A DNA stretch of 51,928 bases from Syntrophales bacterium (GTDB lineage: Bacteria > Desulfobacterota > Syntrophia > Syntrophales > UBA5619). A program made the position numbers and the translations under genes. Positions within the stretch are counted from its first letter, which is position 1. The number at the start of each line of letters is the position of its first letter. The notes below the pieces were generated by a model. That model saw only the letters and a program-made list of their open reading frames with translations, ran no database searches and was not told the DNA's origin. Shown piece by piece: positions 1 through 9,015 of this stretch. The DNA is taken from the NCBI GenBank assembly GCA_030654195.1, contig JAURXV010000153.1, forward strand, positions 1 to 51,928. Direction: 5' to 3'.

Positions 1-1128
1 GTCTTCGGTGAATTCCTCTCTGGTCTTTTCCGGCATCCGCCACTAGCCGCAAAAGACGTTCTCCCCCTTGACCTGGATCAGGCCGATCTCGCCCACACCG
101 ACCGCCCGGTTCTCGTCGTCCGCGATGCGGATTGAAACGCCCGGCAGGGGGAAACCGACCGTTCCCCCGCGGCGCTCCCCCTCATAAGGGTTAGAGGTAA
201 ACATGTTCCCTTCCGTCATCCCGTAGCGCTCCAGAATCGTCTGGCCGGTCCGCGCCCTGAACTCGTCGAAGGTCTCGGTCAGCAGCGGCGCCGACCCTGA
301 GATGAACAGACGCATCCCGGCGCACACCTCCCGCGTGAAGCCGGCCTCCGAAAGCAGGCGGACATAGTAGGTCGGAACCCCCATGAACACTGTTGAGCGG
401 GGGAGGAGAGCCAACGCCCGCTTGGCGTCGAATCTCGGTTCGTAAAACATCGGGGTGCCGTTGAGCAGGGTGCAGTGGATCGCAACGAACAGGCCGTGGA
501 CGTGAAAGATCGGCAGCATGTGTAAAAGCACGTCTCCGGGCCTGAACCCCCAGTAGCGATGGAGCACCTTGGCATTGGAAGCCAGATTCCGATTGGACAG
601 CATGGCGCCCTTGGAGCGCCCGGTCGTCCCCGAGGTATAGAGGAGTGCGGCAAGGTCCTCTCCGGTGCGCGCGACGGTTGTAAAATAATCCGGCCGGGAT
701 GAGGCCGCTTCCGTCAGGCTGCCGCTGCCGTCGTCATCCAATTCAAGCACGTGAGTTACGCCGGCCTTTGCCGCCAGTTCGTCGGCGAGCGACCGGATCT
801 GTGGTCGGCAGACGAAGACACGGGGAGTGGCATCACCCAGGAAGTACTCGATTTCGTGACGCTGATAGGCGTCATTCATCGGCAGGTAAACGGCGCCGGC
901 CCGCAGGGCGCCCAGGTAGAGAAAGAGCGCCTGCGGGGATTTTCTCACCTGCACGGCGACGCGGTCTCCCGGTTGCACACCCAGCGCTGCGAGCAGGGCG
1001 GCGTGTCGGGCCGAATCGCGTTGCACCCTTCCGTAACTGATCTCGGAACCGTCGGGCAATATCAGGCAGGGTGCATCCGGGTTTTCCGGAAAGCAGGACT
1101 GAAGAATTTCGTACAGGTTTTCGTTCAT
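1..1128 (-). pseudogene. matB: MatB-like malonyl-CoA/acyl-CoA synthetase, interrupted by in-frame TAG and cut by window edge
   Basis: This is an AMP-forming acyl-CoA synthetase (ANL superfamily) that would activate a carboxylic acid, probably malonate, with ATP and CoA. The 361 readable residues hold the P-loop LLYTSGTTGRSKGAM, the HMLPIFHVHG segment and the YGMTEGN adenylation motif. The frame stops at position 43 with TAG. Beyond the stop the same frame continues as WRMPEKTREEFTED, which is the expected continuation of the family sequence GYWRMPEKT. The stop therefore stands where a Tyr codon is expected, and the reading frame is still intact on both sides. The family is about 500 residues long, so the C-terminal lysine-containing subdomain lies outside the window. 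The gene is either a one-base nonsense pseudogene or a sequencing error. Substrate assignment to malonate is by overall resemblance only. Confidence 0.75.
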
Positions 1129-1327
1129 ACGCCTACTCTTTATAATCCTGTGATATCCAATAGAAGAACGAATAACATTAAGGACACGTTTAACAATGCC
1201 GGTGTTGCCGTTTATTGATGGATCGTTTTGATCAGCGTCCGGTTCATCCGGTTCGGAGGCTACGAAGATCGGCCCTGTATGTCAACAAATTTCTGCCGCA
1301 ATATGGCGGTTCCGTGAAGTCCTTTTC

Positions 1328-1352
1328 GGGGACAGATTTGAAATCTGTCCCC
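1328..1352. repeat. 25-bp palindrome, GGGGACA family cousin
   Basis: Two 12-bp arms (GGGGACAGATTT and its exact complement) flank one base. The ends match the 27-bp palindromes found further right (GGGGACA...TGTCCCC), but the inner arm differs. It lies in the 245-bp gap between hrpA and the matB-like gene and could fold into a strong RNA hairpin. There is no T-run, so it is not a classic terminator. Confidence 0.85.
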
Positions 1353-1373
1353 GAGTTCCGACAATTACGCTGG

Positions 1374-4300
1374 TCAAAGTATCCTCTCTATCTCATCCAT
1401 TCTGGCATCGAGACGCTTGCGTGAGATCGGAAAGGGCGTCTTCAGTTCCTGCGCAAACAGGGAGACCTTGTACTCCTCGATTATCCAGACGAGATCTTCG
1501 ATCGCCTTGCGTTTTTCCTCAGAGGCATAGGAGGGGAGCCCTTCGACGATCTCCCGGCGACGGTCGCTCAGTTCACGGATTTCCGCCGCCCGGACCAGGG
1601 CCTTTTCCAGATGGATGGCGCACCTTTCCGCACGGAGGGCGAGGGCGCGCAGATATCGGCCGATATGGACGAGACGTCCCTCATCGTACCGGATCAGGAA
1701 ATCGGCAGGGAGGAGGGCGGCCAGTTCTTCCCGCAGACCGGCGAGATAGGTGAGGAACGGCCGGCTGCCACGGTTGGCGATCTCGAGCGTGCGGAAAAGC
1801 TCCGTAACGTCATAGAGGCTCTTCAAAAGCGGCCGTGCCGTTTTCAGGACTTCCTGGCCCCGGGGAAGAAGCAGCGGACGGACTTTTTCGGCGTGGGACG
1901 CGAAGGCCTCCGCGGTTCGGACGTCCGCTTCAAGTAGGTCGTGCATCACCTTTTCGCACAGTGCGTTCTCCAGGGCTTTGGCGCCGCCGAAGGCCGCGGC
2001 CCAGAGTTTCAGATCGCCCACCGGGGCGAGTCCCTTGCGCAGGTGGCGCAGCTCTTCCCGGAAACGCAGAACGAAGAGCGCCTTCACCCCCAGGCGGTGC
2101 ACGCGGAGCGCCTCCGGTGCGGACCGGAAGAGTCGAAGAGAGACGTCATCCCCGGCCGCCTCGAGGGCCGGGTAGGCGACGCCCTGCCGCATCCTTTCGC
2201 CCCGCAGCGGAATACTCTCCGCCATGTCGCCGAAATTCCACGTCGTCAGGCAGGTCTTCTCCCAGGTTTTTCGGGCCTTCGCAAAGGCCCGCGATTCCTC
2301 CTCGTCGCTGAAACCTTTCTCCAGGATTGCGATATCCCGCCCTGCCGCGAGTTCCCGATCCTTCCCATCGACTACGGAAAAGCGGAGCTTCAGGTGCTCC
2401 TCCAAGGAGTCCAGGGGCCAGCGGTCGGCGGGAATATTCACCCCGAAACGCTCGTAGAGGAAGCGGCCGAGGGCGGTGATCAGCGCCCCTTCCCGGGGCA
2501 TTTGATCCAAAATGATATCACAGGTCCCCGCGAGCGGCATGAGCTTCTTGCGGTACTCCTTCGGAAGGCCCCGGAGGAGGGCGGCGATCTTCTCCCGGAG
2601 GAGGCCGGGGACGGCCCAGTCCAGGGCGGCGGCGGGAACGGAAGGCGCCGCCTGAACGGGGATCTTCAGCGTAACGCCGTCCTCCGGTTTCCCCGGGTCG
2701 AAGCGGTAAACGCAGTCCAGACGCCAGCCGGCGGCGGATACGGCTTCGGGGAAGAGGGCGATCTCCGCGGAATCGGGCGATTTGACCAGCAGATCCTCCT
2801 CCCGCATCCGGAGAAAGGCGTCGTCACCGCGGTCCCGGACCATCCGCTGGAGCGTCCGGATGTCGAAGATCCCCGGGAGGCGCTTTTCATAGAATTGCGC
2901 CATCTCCTCCTCCCCGACCAGGAGGTCGTGACGCCGCACCTTTTCCTCCATACCGGCGATTTTCTCGATCAGCGCCTGGTTGTGGATGAGAAAGAGAAGG
3001 GGGCGCTGAACCTCCCCCGCAACGAGGGCGCTCCGGATGAAGATCCGGGAGGCCTCCGCGGGATCGATGCGGCTGTAGGAGACGGGTCTCCCGGGGACGA
3101 TGATCAGACCGAAAAGGGTCACCTGCTCGAAAGCGATCACCTCGCCCCGGTTCTTTTCCCAGTGCGGGGCGGAATAGGTGCGGCGGCAGAGCCCCCCGCC
3201 CAGTTCCTCCAGCCAGACGCTTTCGATGTTCGCCACGGTCCGGGCGAAGAGGCGCGAGGTTTCAACCATCTCCGCCGCGACGATCCAGTTCCCGGCGCGG
3301 TTGAAGAGGCCTGATCCCGGAAAAATCATCGCCTGCCTTCCCTGGGTCGCCGTGTAGAGGTTCTTCTCTTTTTTCACGGCAATATGTCCAAGGTAGCCGC
3401 TCAGAATGGAGCGATGGATGGCCGCGTAGATATCGGCGCCCTCTTTCCGTGGCGCGGGAGGTTTGGCCGAAAGAAATTTCTGTTCCGTCAGGATCGTCCG
3501 GAGCTGGTCATGGACATCCCGCCATTCCCGAATGCGTCGGTACGAGAGGAAGTGCTCCCGGCAGAAGCGGCGGATCCGGTTCTGCGTTTTCGGGGAATCC
3601 CCAACATCATGGCAGCTCTGCCATATCCGCAGCAACGAGACAAAATCCGAGGCGGGATCCTTGAAGAGGGCGTGCATTTGGTCCGCCTGGGCCTCCTTCT
3701 CGGCCGGCCTCTCCCGCGGGTCCTGAATGCTAAGCGCCGCGGCGATGATGAGGATCTCCGCCAGACATTCTTCTTTTTTAGCCTCGAGTATCATCCGGGC
3801 GATCCGCGGGTCGATGGGGAGCCGGGCCATGATCCGCCCTCTCTCCGTCAGCCGCCAGGGATCGGTCTTTCGTCGCGATTCGTTTTCCTCCCGTTCGATC
3901 GCCCCCAACTCCAACAGGATGTCGATGCCGTCTTTGACGCTCTTCGGGGCGGGCGGGTCGATGAACGGAAAGGCGTCGATGTTGCCGAGACCGAGGGAGA
4001 GCATTCTCAGGATGACCCCGGCCAGGTTCGCACGGAGGATCTCCGGCGACGTGTAGAGCGGCCGGCCGAGATAGTCCTCCTCCGTGAAGAGGCGGATGCA
4101 GATCCCGTTTTCGACGCGGCCGCAGCGCCCTTTTCGCTGATCGGCGCTGCTCCGGGAGATCGCCCGGACGGGAAGACCCGCCGTCCGCGAGCGGGGGTTG
4201 TATTGGGAGATGCGGGCGAGGCCTGTGTCGATCACATAACGGATACCCGGGATCGTAAGCGATGTTTCCGCAACGTTGGTAGCGATCACGATCTTCCGGA

Positions 4301-5177
4301 GGTGCATCGACTGGAAGACACGCTCCTGCTCGGACCGGGTGAGACGGGAAAAAAGCGGCAGGATGGCGGCCTCTTCCCGGAGGCGACCGTTCAGAAGCTC
4401 CCGGGTCTCCCGGATATCCCGTTCCGTCGGCATGAAGATCAGGATATCGCCGGGCCTGCGCCGTCCGGTCAACTCCTCGACCGCCCGGACCGCCGCATCG
4501 ATGTGGGTGATCTCGCCCTTTTCTTCGAGATCGCGGTCGAGCGGGTCATACCGGACCTCGACGGGATAGACCCTTCCCGACACCTCGATGATCGGGGCGT
4601 TATCGAACGCCCGGGAAAATTTCTCCGTATCGATCGTCGCCGAGGTGATAACGACACGGAGGTCGCGCCGCCGCCCGAGGATGTTTTTCAGGATGCCGAG
4701 GATAAAGTCGATGTTGAGGCTCCGCTCGTGCGCCTCGTCGATGATGATCGTGTCGTAGGCCCGAAGCAGCGGATCGGTCTGCGCCTCCATCAGGAGAATC
4801 CCGTCGGTCATGATCTTGAGAAAGGCGCCTCGAGGGGTCCGGTCATCGAAACGGATTTTGTAGCCGACCGAATGGCCGACCTCCTCACCCATCTCTTCGG
4901 CGATTCTCCGGGCGACAGTCGTCGCAGCGATCCGCCGTGGCTGCGTGCAACCGATCAGACCGGCGATACCCCGCCCCGCCTCCAGGCACATCTTCGGGAT
5001 CTGCGTCGTCTTTCCGGAGCCCGTCTCCCCGGTGACGACGACCACGGGGTGTTTTCGGACAGCGGCGACGATTTCGTCCTTTTTCAGCAGGATCGGAAGG
5101 GCAGGGGGGTAATGGGGGCGCGGCAGACGGGCGCGCCGTTCATCCATCCTTTTTTTCAGGCTGTCGGACCGGGACAA
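1374..5177 (-). CDS. hrpA: ATP-dependent RNA helicase HrpA
   Basis: This DEAH-box helicase has 1267 residues, close to the roughly 1300 of E. coli HrpA. Visible motifs are Walker A GETGSGKT (residues 50-57), DEAH (147-150), SAT (179-181) and the motif VI region around RKGRCGRVENGIC, followed by the helicase-associated and OB-type region and a long DUF3418-like C-terminal half. In E. coli HrpA acts on mRNA and on stalled or collided ribosomes. The start is TTG, preceded at about 8 bases by AAAGGAGAG; an ATG ten codons further in is less well placed. The long open frames on the opposite strand are shadows of this GC-rich gene. It appears to be a single-gene unit upstream of the broken synthetase gene. 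Confidence 0.93.
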   Translation of the reverse strand: MSRSDSLKKRMDERRARLPRPHYPPALPILLKKDEIVAAVRKHPVVVVTGETGSGKTTQIPKMCLEAGRGIAGLIGCTQPRRIAATTVARRIAEEMGEEVGHSVGYKIRFDDRTPRGAFLKIMTDGILLMEAQTDPLLRAYDTIIIDEAHERSLNIDFILGILKNILGRRRDLRVVITSATIDTEKFSRAFDNAPIIEVSGRVYPVEVRYDPLDRDLEEKGEITHIDAAVRAVEELTGRRRPGDILIFMPTERDIRETRELLNGRLREEAAILPLFSRLTRSEQERVFQSMHLRKIVIATNVAETSLTIPGIRYVIDTGLARISQYNPRSRTAGLPVRAISRSSADQRKGRCGRVENGICIRLFTEEDYLGRPLYTSPEILRANLAGVILRMLSLGLGNIDAFPFIDPPAPKSVKDGIDILLELGAIEREENESRRKTDPWRLTERGRIMARLPIDPRIARMILEAKKEECLAEILIIAAALSIQDPRERPAEKEAQADQMHALFKDPASDFVSLLRIWQSCHDVGDSPKTQNRIRRFCREHFLSYRRIREWRDVHDQLRTILTEQKFLSAKPPAPRKEGADIYAAIHRSILSGYLGHIAVKKEKNLYTATQGRQAMIFPGSGLFNRAGNWIVAAEMVETSRLFARTVANIESVWLEELGGGLCRRTYSAPHWEKNRGEVIAFEQVTLFGLIIVPGRPVSYSRIDPAEASRIFIRSALVAGEVQRPLLFLIHNQALIEKIAGMEEKVRRHDLLVGEEEMAQFYEKRLPGIFDIRTLQRMVRDRGDDAFLRMREEDLLVKSPDSAEIALFPEAVSAAGWRLDCVYRFDPGKPEDGVTLKIPVQAAPSVPAAALDWAVPGLLREKIAALLRGLPKEYRKKLMPLAGTCDIILDQMPREGALITALGRFLYERFGVNIPADRWPLDSLEEHLKLRFSVVDGKDRELAAGRDIAILEKGFSDEEESRAFAKARKTWEKTCLTTWNFGDMAESIPLRGERMRQGVAYPALEAAGDDVSLRLFRSAPEALRVHRLGVKALFVLRFREELRHLRKGLAPVGDLKLWAAAFGGAKALENALCEKVMHDLLEADVRTAEAFASHAEKVRPLLLPRGQEVLKTARPLLKSLYDVTELFRTLEIANRGSRPFLTYLAGLREELAALLPADFLIRYDEGRLVHIGRYLRALALRAERCAIHLEKALVRAAEIRELSDRRREIVEGLPSYASEEKRKAIEDLVWIIEEYKVSLFAQELKTPFPISRKRLDARMDEIERIL

Positions 5178-5403
5178 ATTTCTCTCTCCTTTTTATGAAG
5201 CCGGAATACCTGCGTCGCAGGTCTTGCGTTCGCGGGATCATACCTGTACCGGTTCCGGATGTCACCAGAAAATTCTTATGGTCACACAGGCCCCGCCTTC
5301 ACAACCCGTGCCTGATGCCACCCCTGTTCCTCAAACCCTCTCTTGCACCATAAAAACTCTCCGCCTTCGGTAACATTTTTTATGAGGCAACTGGTCATTA
5401 TCC

Positions 5404-5432
5404 TTGACATGAATTATGTATGGTGGTAGTAA
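5404..5432 (+). promoter_or_regulatory. Candidate sigma-70 promoter for tRNA-Pro
   Basis: TTGACA is followed after 17 bases by TAGTAA, a weak -10 element. The predicted start is about 18 bases before the tRNA. The perfect -35, ideal spacing and position support it, but the -10 is poor. Confidence 0.45.
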
Positions 5433-5457
5433 ACCCGCGAAGTGTGATGATTCATGT

Positions 5458-5534
5458 CGGGGCGTGGCGCAGTCTGGTAGCGTATCTGAATGGGGTTCAG
5501 AGGGCCGGTGGTTCAAATCCACTCGCCCCGACCA
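5458..5534 (+). tRNA. tRNA-Pro (anticodon GGG)
   Basis: The 77-base cloverleaf has acceptor arms CGGGGCG and CGCCCCG, a D-arm GCGCAGTCTGGTAGCG, an anticodon stem TCTGA/TCAGA around loop ATGGGGT, a T-arm with GGTTCAAATCC, and an encoded ACCA end. Bases 34-36 read GGG, so it decodes CCC and CCU. A short hairpin terminator follows 10 bases downstream. Confidence 0.95.
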
Positions 5535-5544
5535 ATTTAAAATG

Positions 5545-5568
5545 AAACCGCCGATCAGGCGGTTTTTT
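5545..5568 (+). terminator. Rho-independent terminator after tRNA-Pro
   Basis: The 8-bp perfect stem AAACCGCC/GGCGGTTT has a five-base loop and runs into six T residues. It separates the tRNA-Pro transcript from the tRNA-Leu promoter. Confidence 0.85.
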
Positions 5569-5601
5569 AATGTATTGACCTCCTTCCTCCGATCAAGGCT
5601 G

Positions 5602-5630
5602 TTGACATTCGGAGGTGCAATGAATATAAA
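5602..5630 (+). promoter_or_regulatory. Sigma-70 promoter for tRNA-Leu and possibly tig
   Basis: TTGACA, a 17-base spacer and TATAAA form a near-consensus promoter. The predicted start is about 11 bases ahead of tRNA-Leu. No terminator is visible between tRNA-Leu and tig, so read-through into the tig-clpP-clpX-lon cluster is possible. Confidence 0.8.
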
Positions 5631-5647
5631 GGTAGTGCTTCTATCAT

Positions 5648-5734
5648 GCGAGAGTGGCGGAACTGGTAGACGCACTGGATTTAGGATCCAGCCCGCCTAA
5701 GCGGATAGGGGTTCGAATCCCCTCTCTCGCACCA
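5648..5734 (+). tRNA. tRNA-Leu (anticodon UAG)
   Basis: This 87-base class II tRNA has acceptor arms GCGAGAG/CTCTCGC, an anticodon stem CTGGA/TCCAG with loop TTTAGGA (anticodon TAG), a long variable arm, a T-loop GGTTCGAATCC and an encoded ACCA end. It decodes CUN leucine codons, chiefly CUA. Confidence 0.96.
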
Positions 5735-5783
5735 ATCCGTCTGTCATCTGAATATAATATCTTGGACAAAGGAGCATATTTCC

Positions 5784-7118
5784 GTGAGTGAGATCAGTGC
5801 CGCTGTTAAAATTGAAGATATCAGTGCCGTAAAGAAGAAACTATCCTTTGATGTCCCGTGGGCGGATGTGAAAAGCGAGTTGGACGCGGTTTACCGCAAG
5901 GTGGGAAAAACGGCCAAGATCAAAGGGTTCAGACCGGGCAAGATTCCACGGGAAATCCTGGAGAGGCACTACCGGGAAGATGCCGAGGGAGAGACGATCT
6001 CCAATCTGGTGAATCGGTACTACTGGGAGACTTTGCAGCAGAAAGATATTCCGGCGGTGACCCAGCCGGAGATCGAACAGCAGGGGATTAAGGCGGAAAA
6101 GGATTTCATCTTTTCGGCGACGGTCGAGGTGGAACCCGCCGTCGAACCGAAGGACTATCTCGGTCTGGAATTAGAGAAAGAAGAACCGGTTGTGACCGAT
6201 GAGGATCTTGAAGCAAGAATGGCGGAAATCCGTCAGATGTTCGCCACCATGGAAGAGGTGGAGGAAGACCGCGCGATCCGGATGGGCGATTTTGTCACCC
6301 TCGATTTCACGGGCGCTGTTGCCGGGGAGCAGATCAAGGAGTTGAAGTCCGAAAGCTACCTGCTGGAAATCGGTTCGAAAACCTTTGTGCCCGGTTTTGA
6401 GGAGCAGCTCGTTGGTTTGAGACAAGGTGAAGAGAAAACCGTTGCCGTCAAATTTCCCGACAATTACAATGCCGCCCATCTGGCGGGGAAAGATGTGGAA
6501 TTCACGGTCAATATCAAGGGCATCCGGGTGAAGAAGCTGCCGGAAATCGATGAACAGTTTATCAAGAATTTTGAGCGTTACGAATCCCTGGAAGCCCTCA
6601 AGGCCGATGTTCTGAAAAACCTGGAAGAGGAGAAGAAGCGGAAGATCGAGCTGGAGTTTGAAAAGCAGATCAGCGATAAACTGTTGGAGAAAAATGTTTT
6701 TGATGTCCCTGACTCCTTTGTCAAGCGGCAGATCTATTATATGATGTCCGACATGCAGCGAAGAATGGTCTCCGGCGGCATGGATCAGAAAAAGGCGGCC
6801 GAATTCAGCATGAAACTCCATGATCATTTCCGGGAGGAGGCGGCCAAGATCGTAAAAACCGTTCTTCTGCTCAAGGGCATTGCGGGTAAGGAAGCGCTGA
6901 CTGCGGGAGAGGACGAGGTGGAAAAGCAGATTCGGGAGATCGCCGCACAGCGGGCCCAGGATTATGAGACCCTTCGGAAATCGCTTGAAAAGGACGATCT
7001 GATCGACAACATCCGGAGCGAGATCCTGAACCGGAAGACCTATGCGTTCCTGGAGGCGAAGGCGAAGGTGACAACCGTCAGAACGGAAAAGAAGGGAATT
7101 CCGGAGGGGGAAAAATGA
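5784..7118 (+). CDS. tig: Trigger factor, ribosome-associated chaperone
   Basis: Trigger factor binds nascent chains at the ribosomal exit tunnel and has peptidyl-prolyl isomerase activity. The 444 residues fit the family length. The N-terminal ribosome-binding domain carries the signature [11 protein letters not shown] near residues 48-58. An FKBP-type domain lies around residues 160-245 ([20 protein letters not shown]), followed by a long helical, Lys/Glu-rich C-terminal chaperone domain. The start is GTG with AAAGGAG ahead of it. The stop overlaps the clpP start (ATGA), so the two are translationally coupled. It is the first gene of the tig-clpP-clpX-lon cluster. Confidence 0.97.
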   Translation: MSEISAAVKIEDISAVKKKLSFDVPWADVKSELDAVYRKVGKTAKIKGFRPGKIPREILERHYREDAEGETISNLVNRYYWETLQQKDIPAVTQPEIEQQGIKAEKDFIFSATVEVEPAVEPKDYLGLELEKEEPVVTDEDLEARMAEIRQMFATMEEVEEDRAIRMGDFVTLDFTGAVAGEQIKELKSESYLLEIGSKTFVPGFEEQLVGLRQGEEKTVAVKFPDNYNAAHLAGKDVEFTVNIKGIRVKKLPEIDEQFIKNFERYESLEALKADVLKNLEEEKKRKIELEFEKQISDKLLEKNVFDVPDSFVKRQIYYMMSDMQRRMVSGGMDQKKAAEFSMKLHDHFREEAAKIVKTVLLLKGIAGKEALTAGEDEVEKQIREIAAQRAQDYETLRKSLEKDDLIDNIRSEILNRKTYAFLEAKAKVTTVRTEKKGIPEGEK

Positions 7119-7699
7119 ACCTGATACCCATGGTGGTTGAACAGGACGGTCGCGGCGAAAGGGCATTCGATATCTATTCGAGACTCCTTAAGGATCGCAT
7201 CATCTTCCTCGGGACGGCCATCGATGATGACGTTGCGAACCTTGTCATTGCGCAGATGCTCTATCTGGAATCGGATGATCCCGACAAGGAGATCTTCTTT
7301 TATTTGAACACCCCCGGCGGACATGTCAGCTCGGGACTGGCGATTTACGATACGATGCAGTATATCAAGCCTGCGGTCAGTACGTTCTGCATGGGACAGG
7401 CGGCGAGCATGGGCGCCCTTCTGCTGGCGGCGGGTCAAAAGGGAAAGCGGTTTGCGCTCCCCCATTCGCGAATCCTGATCCATCAGCCTCTGGGCGGATT
7501 CCAGGGGCAGGCGACGGACATCGACATCCAGGCGCGCGAGATCCTGAGGTTGAAGGAAGAGCTGAATCAGATCCTGGCCGGACTGACGGGTCAACCGCTG
7601 GAAAAGATCGCGACCGACACCGAACGGGACTATTTCATGACCGGCGCCAAGGCCGTGGAATACGGTATTATTGATGAAATCATTGTCAAAAGGGGTTGA
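7115..7699 (+). CDS. clpP: ATP-dependent Clp protease proteolytic subunit
   Basis: ClpP is the barrel-forming serine peptidase that degrades substrates unfolded by ClpX. At 194 residues it has the usual length. The catalytic triad is visible as Ser98 (GQAASMGA), His123 (RILIHQP) and Asp172 (TERDYFM). The ATG overlaps the tig stop codon by four bases, and clpX begins 26 bases after the clpP stop. No long propeptide is present. Confidence 0.98.
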   Translation: MNLIPMVVEQDGRGERAFDIYSRLLKDRIIFLGTAIDDDVANLVIAQMLYLESDDPDKEIFFYLNTPGGHVSSGLAIYDTMQYIKPAVSTFCMGQAASMGALLLAAGQKGKRFALPHSRILIHQPLGGFQGQATDIDIQAREILRLKEELNQILAGLTGQPLEKIATDTERDYFMTGAKAVEYGIIDEIIVKRG

Positions 7700-7725
7700 G
7701 ACGGTTTACGAAAGAGGGTATTTTT

Positions 7726-8988
7726 ATGGCTAAAAAAGGAAGAGATCCGCAGGACGGTCGGGGGTTGCTGTTCTGTTCATTCTGCGGGAAAGACCAGAAC
7801 GAGGTGAAAAAGCTTGTCGCCGGTCCCACGGCCTATATCTGCGATGAATGCATTGAGTTGTGCCGCTGCATCGTGGAAGAAGAGTCTGAAAAGGGCGGTA
7901 CGGAGGACATCCGCAAAGGAATTCCCGAACCGAAGAACATTGCGAGATTTCTGGATCAGTACGTCATCGGACAGGATCACTCGAAAAAAGTTCTGTCCGT
8001 AGCCGTTTACAACCACTACCGCCGGTTGTTTTCCCGTGTCGATATGGGCGGGGTCGATATTCAGAAGAGCAATATTCTGTTGATCGGACCGACCGGGTCC
8101 GGCAAGACGCTTCTGGCGAAGACCCTGGCCAGGATGTTGAATGTTCCCTTTACCATTGCCGACGCGACGACGCTGACCGAGGCCGGCTACGTAGGAGAGG
8201 ATGTGGAGAATATCATTCTCAGCCTCCTGCAGAACGCCGATTATGATGTCGAGAAGGCCTCCAAAGGGATCGTCTATATCGATGAAATCGACAAGATCGC
8301 CAAAAAATCGGGAAACCCTTCGATCACCCGGGATGTGTCGGGAGAGGGGGTCCAGCAGGCCCTGCTCAAGATCATTGAAGGGACGACGGCCAACATTCCA
8401 CCCAAGGGGGGAAGAAAACATCCGCAGCAGGAATTTATCCAGGTCGACACCTCCAATATCCTGTTTATCTGCGGCGGGGCGTTCAACGACCTCGACGGTA
8501 TCATTGCCCGTCGGATCGGCTTTAATGCGATGGGTTTCGGGGCGGAGATCCGCAGCAAGAGGGAGAAAAAGACGGACCAGTTGCTCAGTGAGGTGCAACC
8601 CGAAGATCTCTTGAAATACGGTTTGATCCCCGAGTTCATCGGCCGTCTGCCGGTGATCGCCACGCTGAACGAACTGACCCAGGAGGATCTGATCCGCATC
8701 CTGGGGGAGCCCAAGGATGCCATCGTTCGTCAGTATCAGAAGCTTTTCGAGCTGGAAGGGGTAAAACTGAAATTTACGGAGGGCGCATGTCGGGCCATTG
8801 CGAAACTTTCCGTGGAGCGCAAGTCGGGCGCCCGCGGTCTGCGCGCGATTCTGGAAAATACCATGCTCGATATCATGTACGAGCTTCCGTCGACCACGGA
8901 TGTGAAGGAATGTGTTATCAGCGAGGAAGTCGTGATGAACAAGGAAAAACCAATCCTCCTTTTTGAAAAGAAGTCTGAAACCGCTTAA
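7726..8988 (+). CDS. clpX: ATP-dependent Clp protease ATP-binding subunit ClpX
   Basis: ClpX is the AAA+ unfoldase partner of ClpP. The 420-residue protein starts with a four-cysteine zinc-binding domain (CSFCGKDQ ... CDECIELC). The AAA+ core has Walker A GPTGSGKT at residues 121-128, Walker [10 protein letters not shown] and the IGF-containing substrate loop region ([11 protein letters not shown]). ATG at 7726 is chosen because it follows an AGAGGG ribosome site by 7 bases and begins with the expected family N-terminus. A TTG at 7696 would overlap the clpP stop and add ten unmatched residues. Confidence 0.97.
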   Translation: MAKKGRDPQDGRGLLFCSFCGKDQNEVKKLVAGPTAYICDECIELCRCIVEEESEKGGTEDIRKGIPEPKNIARFLDQYVIGQDHSKKVLSVAVYNHYRRLFSRVDMGGVDIQKSNILLIGPTGSGKTLLAKTLARMLNVPFTIADATTLTEAGYVGEDVENIILSLLQNADYDVEKASKGIVYIDEIDKIAKKSGNPSITRDVSGEGVQQALLKIIEGTTANIPPKGGRKHPQQEFIQVDTSNILFICGGAFNDLDGIIARRIGFNAMGFGAEIRSKREKKTDQLLSEVQPEDLLKYGLIPEFIGRLPVIATLNELTQEDLIRILGEPKDAIVRQYQKLFELEGVKLKFTEGACRAIAKLSVERKSGARGLRAILENTMLDIMYELPSTTDVKECVISEEVVMNKEKPILLFEKKSETA

Positions 8989-9015
8989 TTTGAAATCAAG
9001 CAGGAAGAAGAGATA

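Noticed and set aside
43-45. Pyrrolysine read-through of the TAG in the MatB-like gene
   Set aside because: Known pyrrolysine proteins are methylamine methyltransferases; a Tyr-to-stop point mutation is simpler.
1941-3314. 457-codon plus-strand open frame
   Set aside because: It is again antisense to hrpA, with low-complexity charged sequence and no domain.
3384-5198. 604-codon open frame on the plus strand opposite hrpA
   Set aside because: It is an antisense shadow of the GC-rich helicase gene, with Arg/Pro/Gly-biased composition and no motif; the minus strand has all helicase motifs.
5331-5675. 114-codon minus-strand ORF over tRNA-Pro
   Set aside because: It runs antisense through the tRNA and the terminator and contains typical tRNA-derived peptide (WSGRVDLNHRPSEP).
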